NCBI GenBank assembly: GCA_021817045.1
Contig: JAKAWG010000016.1
Span: 1-64,000, forward strand
Reading direction: 5' to 3'
Length of the DNA stretch: 64,000 nucleotides
DNA from: Acidobacteriota bacterium
GTDB taxonomy: Bacteria; Acidobacteriota; Terriglobia; UBA7540
Under the pieces are notes generated by a model. It did not search any database, was not told the origin of the DNA, and saw nothing but the letters and a program-made list of their open reading frames with translations. Positions 31,344-40,928 of this stretch are shown here, piece by piece (position 1 is the stretch's first letter; every line of letters starts with the position of its first letter). The position numbers were made by a program, and so were the translations under genes.

Positions 31344-31586
31344 CAATGAATAGCCCGCCATGAAGCGCGAATTGTGGCGTCGCCGAAGGTTGCGCCGCTC
31401 TGCCCTGCGACCGGACCCGCGTGAATTATACGTGGCGGCCTCGTCACTTGCAGTCCGCCATTCGTCGTTGTGCGTATTCTGCGCGCCTCTCAAGCTTTAG
31501 CAGGGAGGGCACAGAGGGGTCTCGGTGACCCCCGTGTTGAGGCCTGTCCGGGAACGGAAGGCACAAAGACGCTTGCGCCAACAACC

Positions 31587-32417
31587 ATGAGAACACGCAT
31601 TCTGACGGGAATCGCTCTGGTAGCTCCGGTCGTGTATCTGGCTGGCTGGTCGCCTCGCTGGCTTTTTATGGCGGTTTTGTTGCTGCTCGTGGAACGTGGA
31701 CTCTACGAGTTCTTCTTCATCAGCCGCAGGACGGGAACAGAGGTTTATCCGGCGCTTGGCTACCTGGCCGCGGCGCTGGTGTGCGCGGCACAATGGGTCG
31801 GCTTGCGGCATGATGGGCTCCTTGCGCTGGCAACTTTCGCGGCACTGGTGCTGGTCATCCTTGCAGCGGCGCTGGCGCGGTCTGCCTCCCTGGGCGGATA
31901 TTTGGCCGGCGTGTCCGTCACCGTGCTTGGAGTTTTCTATGTAGCTTTTAACCTCTCCTGCCTGTTTCCCTTGCGCTTTTCCGAGATCGCCACAGGGTTT
32001 GCAGGAGGGCGGGAGATCATGTTCTTCATTGTGGCGGTTATCGTGACGGGTGATACCTTCGCCTATTTCACCGGCCGCCTCTTCGGCCGCCGGTTCATGT
32101 TTCCCACTGTTTCGCCGAAAAAGACCTTCGAGGGTGCGGTGGGAGGGATGGTCGGAAGCATGCTGGCAGGATGGATCTGCATGCGATGGGTATGGCGAAC
32201 GGCGGATTGGAAGTCGGCGCTCCTGCTTGCTCTGTGCGTCGGCGTAGCAGGCCAGTTGGGAGACTTGGCGGAGTCCGCGTTCAAACGATGCGCAAACCTT
32301 AAGGACTCGGGTAACATTCTGCCCGGGCACGGCGGGTTGTTGGACCGGCTTGACAGCATGTTATTTGGCGCCCCCGTAATGTGGCTGGCGCTGGTGATGC
32401 GTAGCATGATGCGCTGA
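31587..32417 (+). CDS. cdsA: Phosphatidate cytidylyltransferase
   Basis: 276 aa, integral membrane with about eight segments, starting MRTRILTGIALVAPVVYLAG. The signature near the C-terminus is VSPKKTFEGAVGGMVGSMLA, then GQLGDLAESAFKRCANLKDS and LPGHGGLLDRLDSMLFGAPV, containing the conserved Asp/Lys residues. Makes CDP-diacylglycerol from phosphatidate and CTP. An upstream in-frame start (31470) is rejected because the hydrophobic N-terminus begins at 31587. Confidence 0.96.
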   Translation: MRTRILTGIALVAPVVYLAGWSPRWLFMAVLLLLVERGLYEFFFISRRTGTEVYPALGYLAAALVCAAQWVGLRHDGLLALATFAALVLVILAAALARSASLGGYLAGVSVTVLGVFYVAFNLSCLFPLRFSEIATGFAGGREIMFFIVAVIVTGDTFAYFTGRLFGRRFMFPTVSPKKTFEGAVGGMVGSMLAGWICMRWVWRTADWKSALLLALCVGVAGQLGDLAESAFKRCANLKDSGNILPGHGGLLDRLDSMLFGAPVMWLALVMRSMMR

Positions 32418-32440
32418 CTTGGCTCCGGAGTAAACATCGA

Positions 32441-33634
32441 ATGGCACAAGGTCTTTGTATTCTTGGTTCGACTGGGTCAATCGGCCAGAACACGTTGCGA
32501 GTGGTCAGGGGTCTTGGGGACCGCTTTCGGGTGATCGCTTTGTGCGCCGGGAAGAGCGTAGGATTGCTGGCCGAACAGACGATGGAGTTTAAGCCGACGC
32601 TGGTGGTGGTAGGTTCCAACGAGTGGGTGGATCCGCTTCGCAGCGAGCTCGATCAACGAGGCTACCGGGAGCCCGTAAGGATTGAGGCTGGCGCGGAGCA
32701 CAGCGCCGAGGCAGCGACACTGCCGGAAGTCAACACCGTGGTTTCTGCCTCGCACGGCATCACCGGCCTGCTTGCCACATACGCGGCGGTCAAAGCCGGT
32801 AAGCGCGTGGGGCTTGCTAACAAGGAAACGTTGGTGGTGGCCGGTGAGTTGGTGATGGGTGAGGCGAGCCGGAGCGGCGCCGAAATTCTTCCCATCGACA
32901 GCGAACACTGCGCAGTCCACCAGTGTCTCCGTAGCGGGAGGCAGCGGGAAATTCGCCGCCTGATTCTCACGGGCTCGGGTGGCCCATTCCTGAAAACGCC
33001 GGCCACGAAATTCGACTCGATCACCCCGGAGGAAGCCTTGAATCACCCCGTTTGGCGCATGGGTGGCCGGATCACGGTTGATTCGGCGACTCTCATGAAC
33101 AAAGGGCTTGAAATTATCGAGGCGCACTGGCTTTTCGGGTTGGAACCAGAGCAAATCGAAGTGATGATCCATCCCGAGTCCGTCATTCATTCCATGATAG
33201 AATTCGTAGATAGGTGTGTGATGGCGCAACTAGCAGTGGCGGATATGCGGATCCCGATTCAATACGCCCTGACGTTTCCTGAGCGCGTACCCGCAGGCGA
33301 AGATTCCCTCATTCTGGATCTCACCACGATCCGCCGCCTGACGTTCCGCCGGCCTGACACGCGACGTTTCCCGTGTCTTCGTCTCGGCCGCGCCGCGATT
33401 GAGGACGGCGGTTGTGCACCTTGCGCGCTCAATGCCGCCGACGAAGTAGCCGTCAGCGCTTTCCTCGAGCGCCGACTGCCGTTCAGCTCCATTCCGCGCG
33501 TCATTGAGACCGTGATGCGGCGGGCGCCGCGCTCGTACTTCAATTCAATTAGTGACGTGTTCGAGTTTGACCGTGAAGCCCGGCGCTGGGCGGCGGAGAG
33601 CATGGCGGCTTCTGTGGTCCACCAAGGAGTATAG
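32441..33634 (+). CDS. dxr: 1-deoxy-D-xylulose 5-phosphate reductoisomerase
   Basis: 397 aa. NADPH site ILGSTGSIGQNTLRVVRGLG; LANKETLVVAGELV, PIDSEHCAVHQCL (metal-binding Asp/Glu) and NHPVWRMGGRITVDSATLMN then KGLEIIEAHWLFGLE are catalytic motifs. Second step of the MEP pathway; in the same run as ispG and uppS, so IPP formation and use are clustered. The length is normal. Confidence 0.98.
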   Translation: MAQGLCILGSTGSIGQNTLRVVRGLGDRFRVIALCAGKSVGLLAEQTMEFKPTLVVVGSNEWVDPLRSELDQRGYREPVRIEAGAEHSAEAATLPEVNTVVSASHGITGLLATYAAVKAGKRVGLANKETLVVAGELVMGEASRSGAEILPIDSEHCAVHQCLRSGRQREIRRLILTGSGGPFLKTPATKFDSITPEEALNHPVWRMGGRITVDSATLMNKGLEIIEAHWLFGLEPEQIEVMIHPESVIHSMIEFVDRCVMAQLAVADMRIPIQYALTFPERVPAGEDSLILDLTTIRRLTFRRPDTRRFPCLRLGRAAIEDGGCAPCALNAADEVAVSAFLERRLPFSSIPRVIETVMRRAPRSYFNSISDVFEFDREARRWAAESMAASVVHQGV

Positions 33635-33635
33635 C

Positions 33636-34967
33636 TTGAACCTTCTTTCCAACTTTGTAACCGATGTCATCGTGGTGGCGGTCGTGCTCGGCTTTATGAT
33701 CTTCGTCCACGAGCTGGGTCATTTCCTCGCTGCCAAGCGGTTCGGAGTCCGCGTCCTAGTGTTCTCGCTCGGCTTCGGGAAGCGACTCGCAGGCTTTGAA
33801 AGCGGCGGAACAGACTATCGCCTCAGCGCGCTGCCTCTTGGTGGGTACGTCAAGATGGCGGGCGAAGACCCTTCCGAATCACACCATGACGATCCCGGAG
33901 ACTTCCTTGCACACCCACGCTGGCAGCGATTCATTATCGCCGTCACGGGTCCGGCCATGAACGTGCTCACCGCCTTCGTGTTACTTGCGGCGCTTTATCG
34001 GTTCCATTATCCGAAGCCGGCCTACGAAGAGCAGACGGCGCGCATCGGTTCCGTTCAGCCTGGCTCACCCGCGGCTGCCGCAGGAATTAAGCCCGGAGAC
34101 GTTGTGGTCCGTCTCGGCAACATCGAACATCCTAAGTGGCAAAGTTTGGAGCTCAAAATCCTTACCACCGCGGGCCAGCCGATCCCCATCGAAGTGCTTC
34201 GAAATGGCCGCTTGTTGAGTCTTACGTTGACGCCGAAGGCCGAGGGTGTGAACGACTGGGGTCAGGCGGGACTAAGTCCGTGCCTGCCGAGCGTGGTGGG
34301 AGGAGTCGAAGAGGGCTTTCCGGCCGCGCGAGCAGGCGTTCAGCCGGGCGATCGAGTGTTAGGTGTGGACGGCCGCAGCGTCCCGTGCTTCCAAAGTCTG
34401 GCTTCTTTGTTGGAAAACGACGCCGGCAAGCCCGTCACGCTGAACATCGAGCGCCATGGCAGACAGTTTGCCATCACTTTGCGTCCGGTACATAAAGTCA
34501 TTTCGGGAGAAGACCGGTGGATTATCGGCGTTACCGCCCGGACGGACGTGGTGATCCGCCAGCTTTCGTGGCGAAAGGCCGTCGAGGCGTCGATTCGCGA
34601 CAACGTGACCAGCGTGTCGGCGCTGCTTGTGGTTCTGGAAAAGATCGTGACGCGGCACATGTCGGCCCGCTCGCTTTCCGGGCCCATCGGCATTGCGCAG
34701 ATGTCCGGCGAAGCTTACCGTGCCGGCCTCCCCGATCTGCTGATGCTTGTCGCGTTCATCAGCCTGCAGCTTGGCATCTTGAACCTGATGCCCATTCCCA
34801 TGCTGGACGGCGGCATGATTGTAATGCTTTTGGTCGAGAGCGTGATTCGCCGTGACCTCAGCTTGCACGTGAAAGAAAGGATTGCGCAGGCCGGCATCTT
34901 CCTGCTTGTGCTCCTGTTCGTATTCATCATGTATAATGACATCGTAAAGACCTTGGCGCACTATTAA
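33636..34967 (+). CDS. rseP: RseP-type site-2 membrane metalloprotease
   Basis: 443 aa from TTG 33636, one base after the dxr stop, with AAGGAG six bases upstream. FVHELGHFLAAKRFGVRV holds the zinc-binding HExxH in the first membrane segment; the third zinc ligand lies in LNLMPIPMLDGGMIVMLLVE. Two PDZ domains (about 130-290) lie between. It cleaves anti-sigma factors and signal-peptide remnants in the membrane. A longer in-frame start at 33552 lies inside dxr. Confidence 0.96.
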   Translation: MNLLSNFVTDVIVVAVVLGFMIFVHELGHFLAAKRFGVRVLVFSLGFGKRLAGFESGGTDYRLSALPLGGYVKMAGEDPSESHHDDPGDFLAHPRWQRFIIAVTGPAMNVLTAFVLLAALYRFHYPKPAYEEQTARIGSVQPGSPAAAAGIKPGDVVVRLGNIEHPKWQSLELKILTTAGQPIPIEVLRNGRLLSLTLTPKAEGVNDWGQAGLSPCLPSVVGGVEEGFPAARAGVQPGDRVLGVDGRSVPCFQSLASLLENDAGKPVTLNIERHGRQFAITLRPVHKVISGEDRWIIGVTARTDVVIRQLSWRKAVEASIRDNVTSVSALLVVLEKIVTRHMSARSLSGPIGIAQMSGEAYRAGLPDLLMLVAFISLQLGILNLMPIPMLDGGMIVMLLVESVIRRDLSLHVKERIAQAGIFLLVLLFVFIMYNDIVKTLAHY

Positions 34968-35100
34968 GCTGTCGCGGCGATGTTCTTAGCCACCCTTACT
35001 CCTCCTCTCGGCGCCAAGGAGGGGCCCCGCGATGCGGAGGGGTGGTTGGGCGGCGGGGACGCCGGCGCCGCAATCGCCTTCGACGGCAAGGACCTGCGTT

Positions 35101-36261
35101 ATGAATTTCAGCGAGCACGAACATTTTCCGCCTCGGCGAAAAACCCGTCCCGTCAAGGTAGGCCGTTTGACCGTCGGCGGCGATGCCCCGATCGTTGTCC
35201 AGTCGATGACGAAGACGGACACGAGAGATGTGGATCGAACGGTGGAACAGATCCACGAAATGGAGGCGGCCGGCTGCGAGGTTGTGCGACTCGCCGTGCC
35301 GGACATCGAAACCGCTCATGCGCTTGCCGAAATCCGCAAGCGCTGTCCCGACTCGATCCTTGTTTCGGACATTCATTTTCAATACAAGTTTGCCCTCATT
35401 GCCCTTGACGCCGGCATTGACAAGCTGCGCATCAACCCCGGCAACATCGGAGACGCGGAAAAAGTGCGCACCGTCGTCCGGCGGGCCCAGGAGCAGCGCG
35501 TGCCCATCCGCATCGGCGTCAATGCAGGGTCGCTCGAAAGGCGTCTGCTGGAAAAATACGGTTATCCTACGCCCGAAGCGATGGTCGAAAGCGCGCAGTA
35601 TCACATTCAAATTCTCGAAGACTTGGGCTTTACGGACACCATCGTTTCTTTGAAGGCCTCGAACGTGAAGATGGCCGTCGCGGCGTACCGCTTGCTTGCC
35701 AACCAAGTGGATTATCCTTTCCACCTTGGCATTACCGAGGCGGGAACTCAGTTTTCCGGCACCGTGAAATCCTGCGTGGGCATCGGAATGCTTCTCGCCG
35801 AGGGCATCGGAGATACGATTCGCGTTTCGCTCGCCACGCATCCTGTCGAGGAAGTCCGCGTGGCTTACGAACTTTTGAAGGCGCTCGAATTGCGCGGCCG
35901 CGGGCCGGTCGTCGTGGCGTGCCCGACGTGCGGCAGACTTGAAGTCAACCTCTTCAAAATCGCCGGCGATATCGAGCAGGCAACCAAGCACATCAAGATG
36001 CCGCTCACGCTGGCCGTCATGGGTTGCGCGGTGAACGGACCGGGCGAAGCCCGCGAGGCTGACTTGGGCGTCGCCGCCGGTCGCGGCAATGGCATGATTT
36101 ACCGGGAAGGCAAGGCCATTCGCCGCGTCAAAGAAGAAGAGATTGTTCCCGCCCTGCTCGAAGAAATCGAGCGGTACGTCGCCGACAAAACCGCGGGCGT
36201 AGCTACCGAACCCGCCGAGCCGCCACATGAGGCCGGCAGTCCCCTCGTCGTAATTCAATAA
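35101..36261 (+). CDS. ispG: (E)-4-hydroxy-3-methylbut-2-enyl-diphosphate synthase
   Basis: 386 aa from ATG 35101 with AAGGACC upstream. VGGDAPIVVQSMTKTDTRDV, DIHFQYKFALIALDAGIDKL, then RINPGNIGD form the TIM-barrel; the [4Fe-4S] site is ACPTCGR and MGCAVNGPGEAREADLGVAA. It reduces MEcPP to HMBPP in the MEP pathway. The compact two-domain bacterial form. The C-terminus has about 20 extra residues. Confidence 0.97.
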   Translation: MNFSEHEHFPPRRKTRPVKVGRLTVGGDAPIVVQSMTKTDTRDVDRTVEQIHEMEAAGCEVVRLAVPDIETAHALAEIRKRCPDSILVSDIHFQYKFALIALDAGIDKLRINPGNIGDAEKVRTVVRRAQEQRVPIRIGVNAGSLERRLLEKYGYPTPEAMVESAQYHIQILEDLGFTDTIVSLKASNVKMAVAAYRLLANQVDYPFHLGITEAGTQFSGTVKSCVGIGMLLAEGIGDTIRVSLATHPVEEVRVAYELLKALELRGRGPVVVACPTCGRLEVNLFKIAGDIEQATKHIKMPLTLAVMGCAVNGPGEAREADLGVAAGRGNGMIYREGKAIRRVKEEEIVPALLEEIERYVADKTAGVATEPAEPPHEAGSPLVVIQ

Positions 36262-36732
36262 GCGGCTTATACACTCGCAGGCCGGAACTGCGTCTCGTCG
36301 GCTTTACGCCGCCAACCGTAGCCGGTAGCCATCTCTGAAACGGCAATGCCATGTCAAGCGGCTTTTGACCAGACTGCTCCTTCGGCTTGGGCAGGCTCTG
36401 CTCGCCCAAGCGATCTCAGGCGGCGCCAGCCGCCGCACTGCTGTGGCCCTCTTTTCCGCAGCGGCATCTCAAGTGGGCAGGTCGGAGACTGAGCCCCGAC
36501 CTTTGAAGTGCGATGTCTCAGGACGCGGGTTGTGCTCTCGAAGATCGAGTTTGCCGACCACCTCGTCGGTTCCAGTCATCTCTCCAGGGTCACTCCGGCT
36601 CGGGCCGAGGCCCTCAGTCTGTGATTCGGGAGCAGGTCCTCATCACGGCGCGGGCTTGGGGTGGCGGTCACCACCAACGAACGATACCCTCAAGGGGGCA
36701 CCCTTTCATACAGTGTAGTTGAAGGGCGGCAT
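36262..36732. other. Geneless spacer after ispG with hairpins
   Basis: 470 bases without a credible gene; the longest frame has low-complexity Ser/Pro/Arg composition and no recognisable domain. Two inverted pairs are visible at about 36395-36440: CTTGGGC/GCCCAAG and GGCGGC/GCCGCC, which could end ispG transcription although no T-run follows. Confidence 0.4.
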
Positions 36733-37974
36733 TCATCGTCGGATGCCGCGCACTCCTTCGATGACGCGATCGACTTCTTCAACGGTCGTATAGCACGCAC
36801 ACCCTGCGCGGACGAGGCCTTCGGCGCCGAGACCTAGCCGTTCGACAACCGTGGCTGCATAGAAATTCCCGTGCGAAACGAAGACGCCAAGTTCCGCAAG
36901 TTGCCGCGCCACCTCGGAGGAGGCGACATTTCGGACGGCGAACGCTATGGTTGGAGTTCGTGCCGCCGAAGGCGGCGGACCGAATAGCTTCACCCCGGCG
37001 ATGCCCGCAAGCCCTTCCCACACCCGTTCACACAGGCTGCGGCCGCGCCGGTCGAGCTCTGCTACAACCGCTTCCAGCCGTTCGCGCCGCGAGGCGCCAC
37101 TTGAAAGCGACGCAAGGAACTCCACGGCGGCGGCGGCCCCGACGATGCCTTCATGATTCTGAGTTCCTGTTTCCGCCCTCTCCGGAGCTGACTCAGGAGC
37201 AGGGAGAAGCTTTGGAAAATCGACTGCTTCAAGCAGGCCCTTCTTGCCGAATAGAACGCCGAGGTGAGGGCCGTAAAATTTGTAGGCAGAGCAGGCAAGA
37301 AAATCGCAACCCCAGGCTCTCGCATCCGTGACGATATGAGGCGTGGAGTGGACCGCGTCCGCGAAGAGCAGAGCTCCGGCAGCGTGTGCCACTACAGCGG
37401 CGCGGCGGATGTCATTGATCGTACCCAAAGCGTTCGAAGCCACGCCGACGGCGACGAGCTTCGTGCGCTTGCCAACCTTGCTCTCCAAATCCTGCCAATC
37501 AAGCTGGCCCGTTTCTGGAATCATCCTGGCCACCCGGATGGTGACGCCGCGCTCGCGTGCCAAGGCCTGCCACGGCGCGACGTTCGCATGATGATCCAGC
37601 TCGGTAATGACAATCTCGTCCCCCGGACCGCAGCCCCGGCCGAGCGCGCGCGACAGGTGGAACGTCAGCGTCGTCATGTTGGGGCCGAACACGATCTCCC
37701 CCGGGCTTGCATTCAGAAAATCCGCCAAGACCTCCCGAGCAGACCTGACGGCGCTATCGGTCTCGACGCTGGTCGAGTAAAGCCAATGGGTGTTCGCGTT
37801 GTGGTGATAGAGGTACTCGCTGATGGCGTCGACGACGACGCGGGGAACCTGCGTTCCCCCGGGGCCGTCAAAATACGCTACCAAGTTGCCGCGTTGGCGG
37901 CGGGCCAAGGCGGGAAACTGGGCGCGAATTTGTTCGACGGATGCGATCAAGTTGGGCCGCGCTGTAGTGCTCAC
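36733..37974 (-). CDS. Cysteine-desulfurase-like PLP enzyme (class V aminotransferase fold)
   Basis: 413 aa from GTG 37974 (an in-frame start at 38055 overlaps the divergent promoter region). Fold-type I PLP protein: TELDHHANVAPWQALARERG is the SufS/Csd-like substrate loop, FADAVHSTPHIVTDARAWGC holds the PLP Asp and His, and CSAYKFYGPHLGVLFGKKG the Schiff-base Lys. It matches the Csd-like subfamily (VC1184 type) rather than housekeeping IscS/SufS. The mobile catalytic-Cys loop is replaced by RAGCACYTTVEEVDRV, so desulfurase activity is uncertain. No suf/isc genes adjoin. Confidence 0.85.
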   Translation of the reverse strand: MSTTARPNLIASVEQIRAQFPALARRQRGNLVAYFDGPGGTQVPRVVVDAISEYLYHHNANTHWLYSTSVETDSAVRSAREVLADFLNASPGEIVFGPNMTTLTFHLSRALGRGCGPGDEIVITELDHHANVAPWQALARERGVTIRVARMIPETGQLDWQDLESKVGKRTKLVAVGVASNALGTINDIRRAAVVAHAAGALLFADAVHSTPHIVTDARAWGCDFLACSAYKFYGPHLGVLFGKKGLLEAVDFPKLLPAPESAPERAETGTQNHEGIVGAAAAVEFLASLSSGASRRERLEAVVAELDRRGRSLCERVWEGLAGIAGVKLFGPPPSAARTPTIAFAVRNVASSEVARQLAELGVFVSHGNFYAATVVERLGLGAEGLVRAGCACYTTVEEVDRVIEGVRGIRR

Positions 37975-38058
37975 ATCGGATAGAATACGATGTTTTCTAG
38001 CTTTTTCCAGGACCTTGCAGAATGTGGGGCACAGCGCAGGTGGGGAAAGGAACATTCT

Positions 38059-39555
38059 ATGCTGAAACGTTTGAGCTGCCCAAAGCAGGACGTCATACGC
38101 ATTGCACCTCTCGTTTCCCTAAACACGAGGACGTTCGTCCGCGATCACCGAACGTTCGGGCATAGGCTGCCGATTCCAGGCCGCCTCTACCGAGCAGGGC
38201 GAGGCGCCCTCGCGGTACTTTTGTTCGGACCGCTCGTTGTTTCCGTCCGTGTTTTCGGCCGGCGGCTGCGCCGGGCGCCGCAGACAAGAATCATGGCACT
38301 CACATCCCAACCCGGTTCCTTCTCCGAGCCGTCTGTTGCCATTGATCCGCACGATCCTCAACACGTTGTCGTCGCCTATCAGGACAACGCCCACGTTGCC
38401 TATTCTTTCGATGCGGGCCGTGACTGGGCTTCGAGCAGCGTCGCTCCGCGCAATTATAGCGTCTCTGGCGACGTCTCGGTGACCTACGATAACCGTGGCC
38501 ATGCCATTGTCTGCTTCATCGCGTTCGACAAGCTCGGCACCTACAATTACTGGGCCCACGACGGAGGCCGTAACGGGATCTTCATCCGGCGATCGCTCGA
38601 TGGCGGCAAGACCTGGGAGCCTCGGACCATTGCCGTCATCAAGCACCCGACCAAAGTCGGCATTCCGTGGGAAGACAAGCCTTACATCGTGGCAGATCAG
38701 ACAGGCGGCCCGTTCAGCGGCAACCTTTACGTGGGCTGGACGCGCTGGACGCTGGCCAACTCGGAGATCATGTTTTCGCGGTCGACAGACGACGGAAAGA
38801 CGTGGTCCCCGCCCATCGAGATCGACAACCATCCCGGCCTACCGCGAGACGACAACGGAGCTGATGAAGGTTTTTCCGGTACGATAGGCCCTGACGGCAC
38901 GCTGTACGTGGTGTGGGCCGACGGCAGCCACATCGTCTTCACCACGTCGCGCAATGGCGGGCGCACCTTCGCGCGAACGCGTGACATCATTCATACGGCG
39001 CCGATTATGTTCAAGGTGCAGGATGTCTCGCGCAGCAACGGCTTCCCGGTGATTGCAATCGACCCACGCGGCCCGAAGCGAGGCGGCCGCCTGTACGTCG
39101 CCTGGGGAGATTACCGCAACGGGGACCTCGACGTCTTCTGCGCCACCTCGGCCGATCACGGGCTAACCTGGTCTCCGGCAGTGCGAGTGAATTCTGACCC
39201 CGTTCACGACGGCGCGGACCAGTTCTTTCCCTGGCTTGCAGTGGATCCGATCACTGGCGCAGCCAACATCGTGTTTTACGACCGGCGCAGTGACCCAACC
39301 AACAACAAGTCAATCATTGTGCTCGCACGCTCGACCGACGGCGGACGCAGGTTCGTCAATTATGCGTGGACCCGAAAACCGTTCGACCCTCACGGGACCT
39401 TTATCGGCGACTACACGGGGCTCGCCGCTCGAGCCGGACGCGTTTATGGCGCGTGGACCATAGTTCCATCCGGAGCAGTTCCCGCCAGCAGCCGCCATGC
39501 ACCTTACCATCATGACGTCGTACAGGCAGGAGTCGCTGTATTTTCCAAACGGTGA
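38059..39555 (+). CDS. BNR/Asp-box repeat protein, sialidase-like
   Basis: 498 aa from ATG 38059 with GAAAGGAAC upstream. From residue about 85 it is a six-bladed propeller with Asp-boxes of the S-x-D-x-G-x-T-W type: SFDAGRDW, SLDGGKTW, STDDGKTW, SRNGGRTF, SADHGLTW and STDGGRRF. No catalytic sialidase arginine triad could be confirmed by eye, so this may be a non-enzymatic propeller. The N-terminus is odd: about 55 polar residues precede a single hydrophobic segment (GALAVLLFGPLVVSVRVF) instead of a normal signal peptide. Divergent from the PLP gene. Confidence 0.8.
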   Translation: MLKRLSCPKQDVIRIAPLVSLNTRTFVRDHRTFGHRLPIPGRLYRAGRGALAVLLFGPLVVSVRVFGRRLRRAPQTRIMALTSQPGSFSEPSVAIDPHDPQHVVVAYQDNAHVAYSFDAGRDWASSSVAPRNYSVSGDVSVTYDNRGHAIVCFIAFDKLGTYNYWAHDGGRNGIFIRRSLDGGKTWEPRTIAVIKHPTKVGIPWEDKPYIVADQTGGPFSGNLYVGWTRWTLANSEIMFSRSTDDGKTWSPPIEIDNHPGLPRDDNGADEGFSGTIGPDGTLYVVWADGSHIVFTTSRNGGRTFARTRDIIHTAPIMFKVQDVSRSNGFPVIAIDPRGPKRGGRLYVAWGDYRNGDLDVFCATSADHGLTWSPAVRVNSDPVHDGADQFFPWLAVDPITGAANIVFYDRRSDPTNNKSIIVLARSTDGGRRFVNYAWTRKPFDPHGTFIGDYTGLAARAGRVYGAWTIVPSGAVPASSRHAPYHHDVVQAGVAVFSKR

Positions 39556-39591
39556 ATGCGCCCAATTAGCGACGAAACATCGAGTTTCGCG

Positions 39592-40596
39592 CTACCGAGG
39601 ATTGCGGGGCATTTTCATATCCTGCCGGCTGCCGATGATAAGGCTTGTGGGGGCCGGCAGGGAAACTCGGCTGACGTCCTCGAAGCCGACTTCGCGCAGC
39701 CACGCTTCGTACTCATCCGCGCTATAGGTGTTGCCTGCGGGCGTTCCGACCAGCATGTTAAGAGCAAAAAGCGCGGCTTGTTTGGGCGCGGTCTTGTCAG
39801 ATTCCAAAATAAAGTCCTGAATGACCACGCGGCCTCGCGGCGCCAGAGCTTCAAAGCAGCGGCGCAGCAAATCACGGTTCTCCTCCGGGCTCAGCATGTG
39901 ACAGATGGCGGAAACCAGCACAAGGTTAAAGTCGCCGCCGAGGCGGTCACACCGAAGATCCCCGATACGAGTATCGATTCGTCCCGTCAGGTCAGCCTCG
40001 CGGATGTGGCGCTGTGCGATCAGTACCACTTTGGCCTGGTCGAGTACCGTCGCGTGAAGCTTATCGCTGGCGCGAGCAAAGGCTAACGAGTAAGCAGCAG
40101 AACCACCTCCGACGTCCAGTAACCGCTCGACTCCTTCCGTGCCCACGGCCTCGGCGACCAGGGTCGCACGCTCGCTCGCGTTGTAGTGCATGGCCGCAAT
40201 AAAGTTGCGGGTCCACTCGTCGCTCGGCTGGTCCGATCCCGGCGATCCGACCGATGTGCCGGCCCGAACGCATTCCGTTAGTGTCGACCACCGGTGCCAC
40301 AAATTCGCGACGTGGAGCAAGCCTGGGCGGGCATCGTCCTCCGAACCTTTCATGAAATAGCGCACCGTCGCCGGCGTGTTGCAAAACATTTCGCGCTGTT
40401 TCGTGAGTAGGCCCATCGCCACCAGGGCATTCAGCAGCATCTCTGTGGCGCGCGCATCGGTTGAAAGCTTTCGGGCTAAGGCGCCTGCGGTTGATCCGAG
40501 ACCGATTGCGTTGAAGACGTCCAGTTCAAGCGCTGTAAGCGCTGCGCGGCTTTCCATATACCCGCGCAGCATCTGATTGAGGTCGTTGGGAAGCAT
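39592..40596 (-). CDS. SAM-dependent O-methyltransferase family protein
   Basis: 334 aa starting MLPNDLNQMLRGYMESRAAL. The N-terminal winged-helix dimerisation domain (about 10-95) and the C-terminal Rossmann SAM domain with VERLLDVGGGSAAYSLAFAR (motif I), then GDFNLVLVSAICHMLSPEEN and RGRVVIQDFILE, resemble plant-type small-molecule O-methyltransferases and hydroxyneurosporene methyltransferase. Substrate unknown. An upstream in-frame start (40644) is less likely. It converges with the sialidase-like gene, 36 bases apart. Confidence 0.85.
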   Translation of the reverse strand: MLPNDLNQMLRGYMESRAALTALELDVFNAIGLGSTAGALARKLSTDARATEMLLNALVAMGLLTKQREMFCNTPATVRYFMKGSEDDARPGLLHVANLWHRWSTLTECVRAGTSVGSPGSDQPSDEWTRNFIAAMHYNASERATLVAEAVGTEGVERLLDVGGGSAAYSLAFARASDKLHATVLDQAKVVLIAQRHIREADLTGRIDTRIGDLRCDRLGGDFNLVLVSAICHMLSPEENRDLLRRCFEALAPRGRVVIQDFILESDKTAPKQAALFALNMLVGTPAGNTYSADEYEAWLREVGFEDVSRVSLPAPTSLIIGSRQDMKMPRNPR

Positions 40597-40928
40597 GCCG
40601 ACAGTATATCGGACGCACGGCTCGAGGCGGAAGACGCGGCGCACCGGCGTTTCCGGTCCGACAAAGGCGGCACCTAAACGGGGGCGAGCGAGATTTCGCG
40701 CCCGGGCACGTGAGACGTGCAGTTAGCTCCCGAATCTGGTAAGCTTGGCGCGCGTTAAGGGCAGTGACAAACGGGCTAAAGAATCATTGAAAGCAAAATC
40801 CGGCACAACGGCTGAACTGTTGATGGGAACTGGAGTGCGCGAGGGCAGTTTGCCGTTTCATGAGCCCGGCGAACACCCTTGCGACGGTTTGGGACCGTGA
40901 AATCCTTTGCCAGGGGGAATTATTGAGA
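40597..40928. other. Divergent intergenic region upstream of the microprotein gene
   Basis: 332 bases between divergent genes, without a credible gene. A short hairpin ACGGT-TTGGG-ACCGT lies at about 40887-40901, shortly before the microprotein ribosome binding site. Presumably carries promoters in both directions, none clearly matched. Confidence 0.35.

Noticed and set aside
36365-36718. Plus-strand frame of 117 aa after ispG
   Set aside because: Low-complexity Ser/Pro/Arg composition and no conserved motif; the region is better read as spacer with hairpins.
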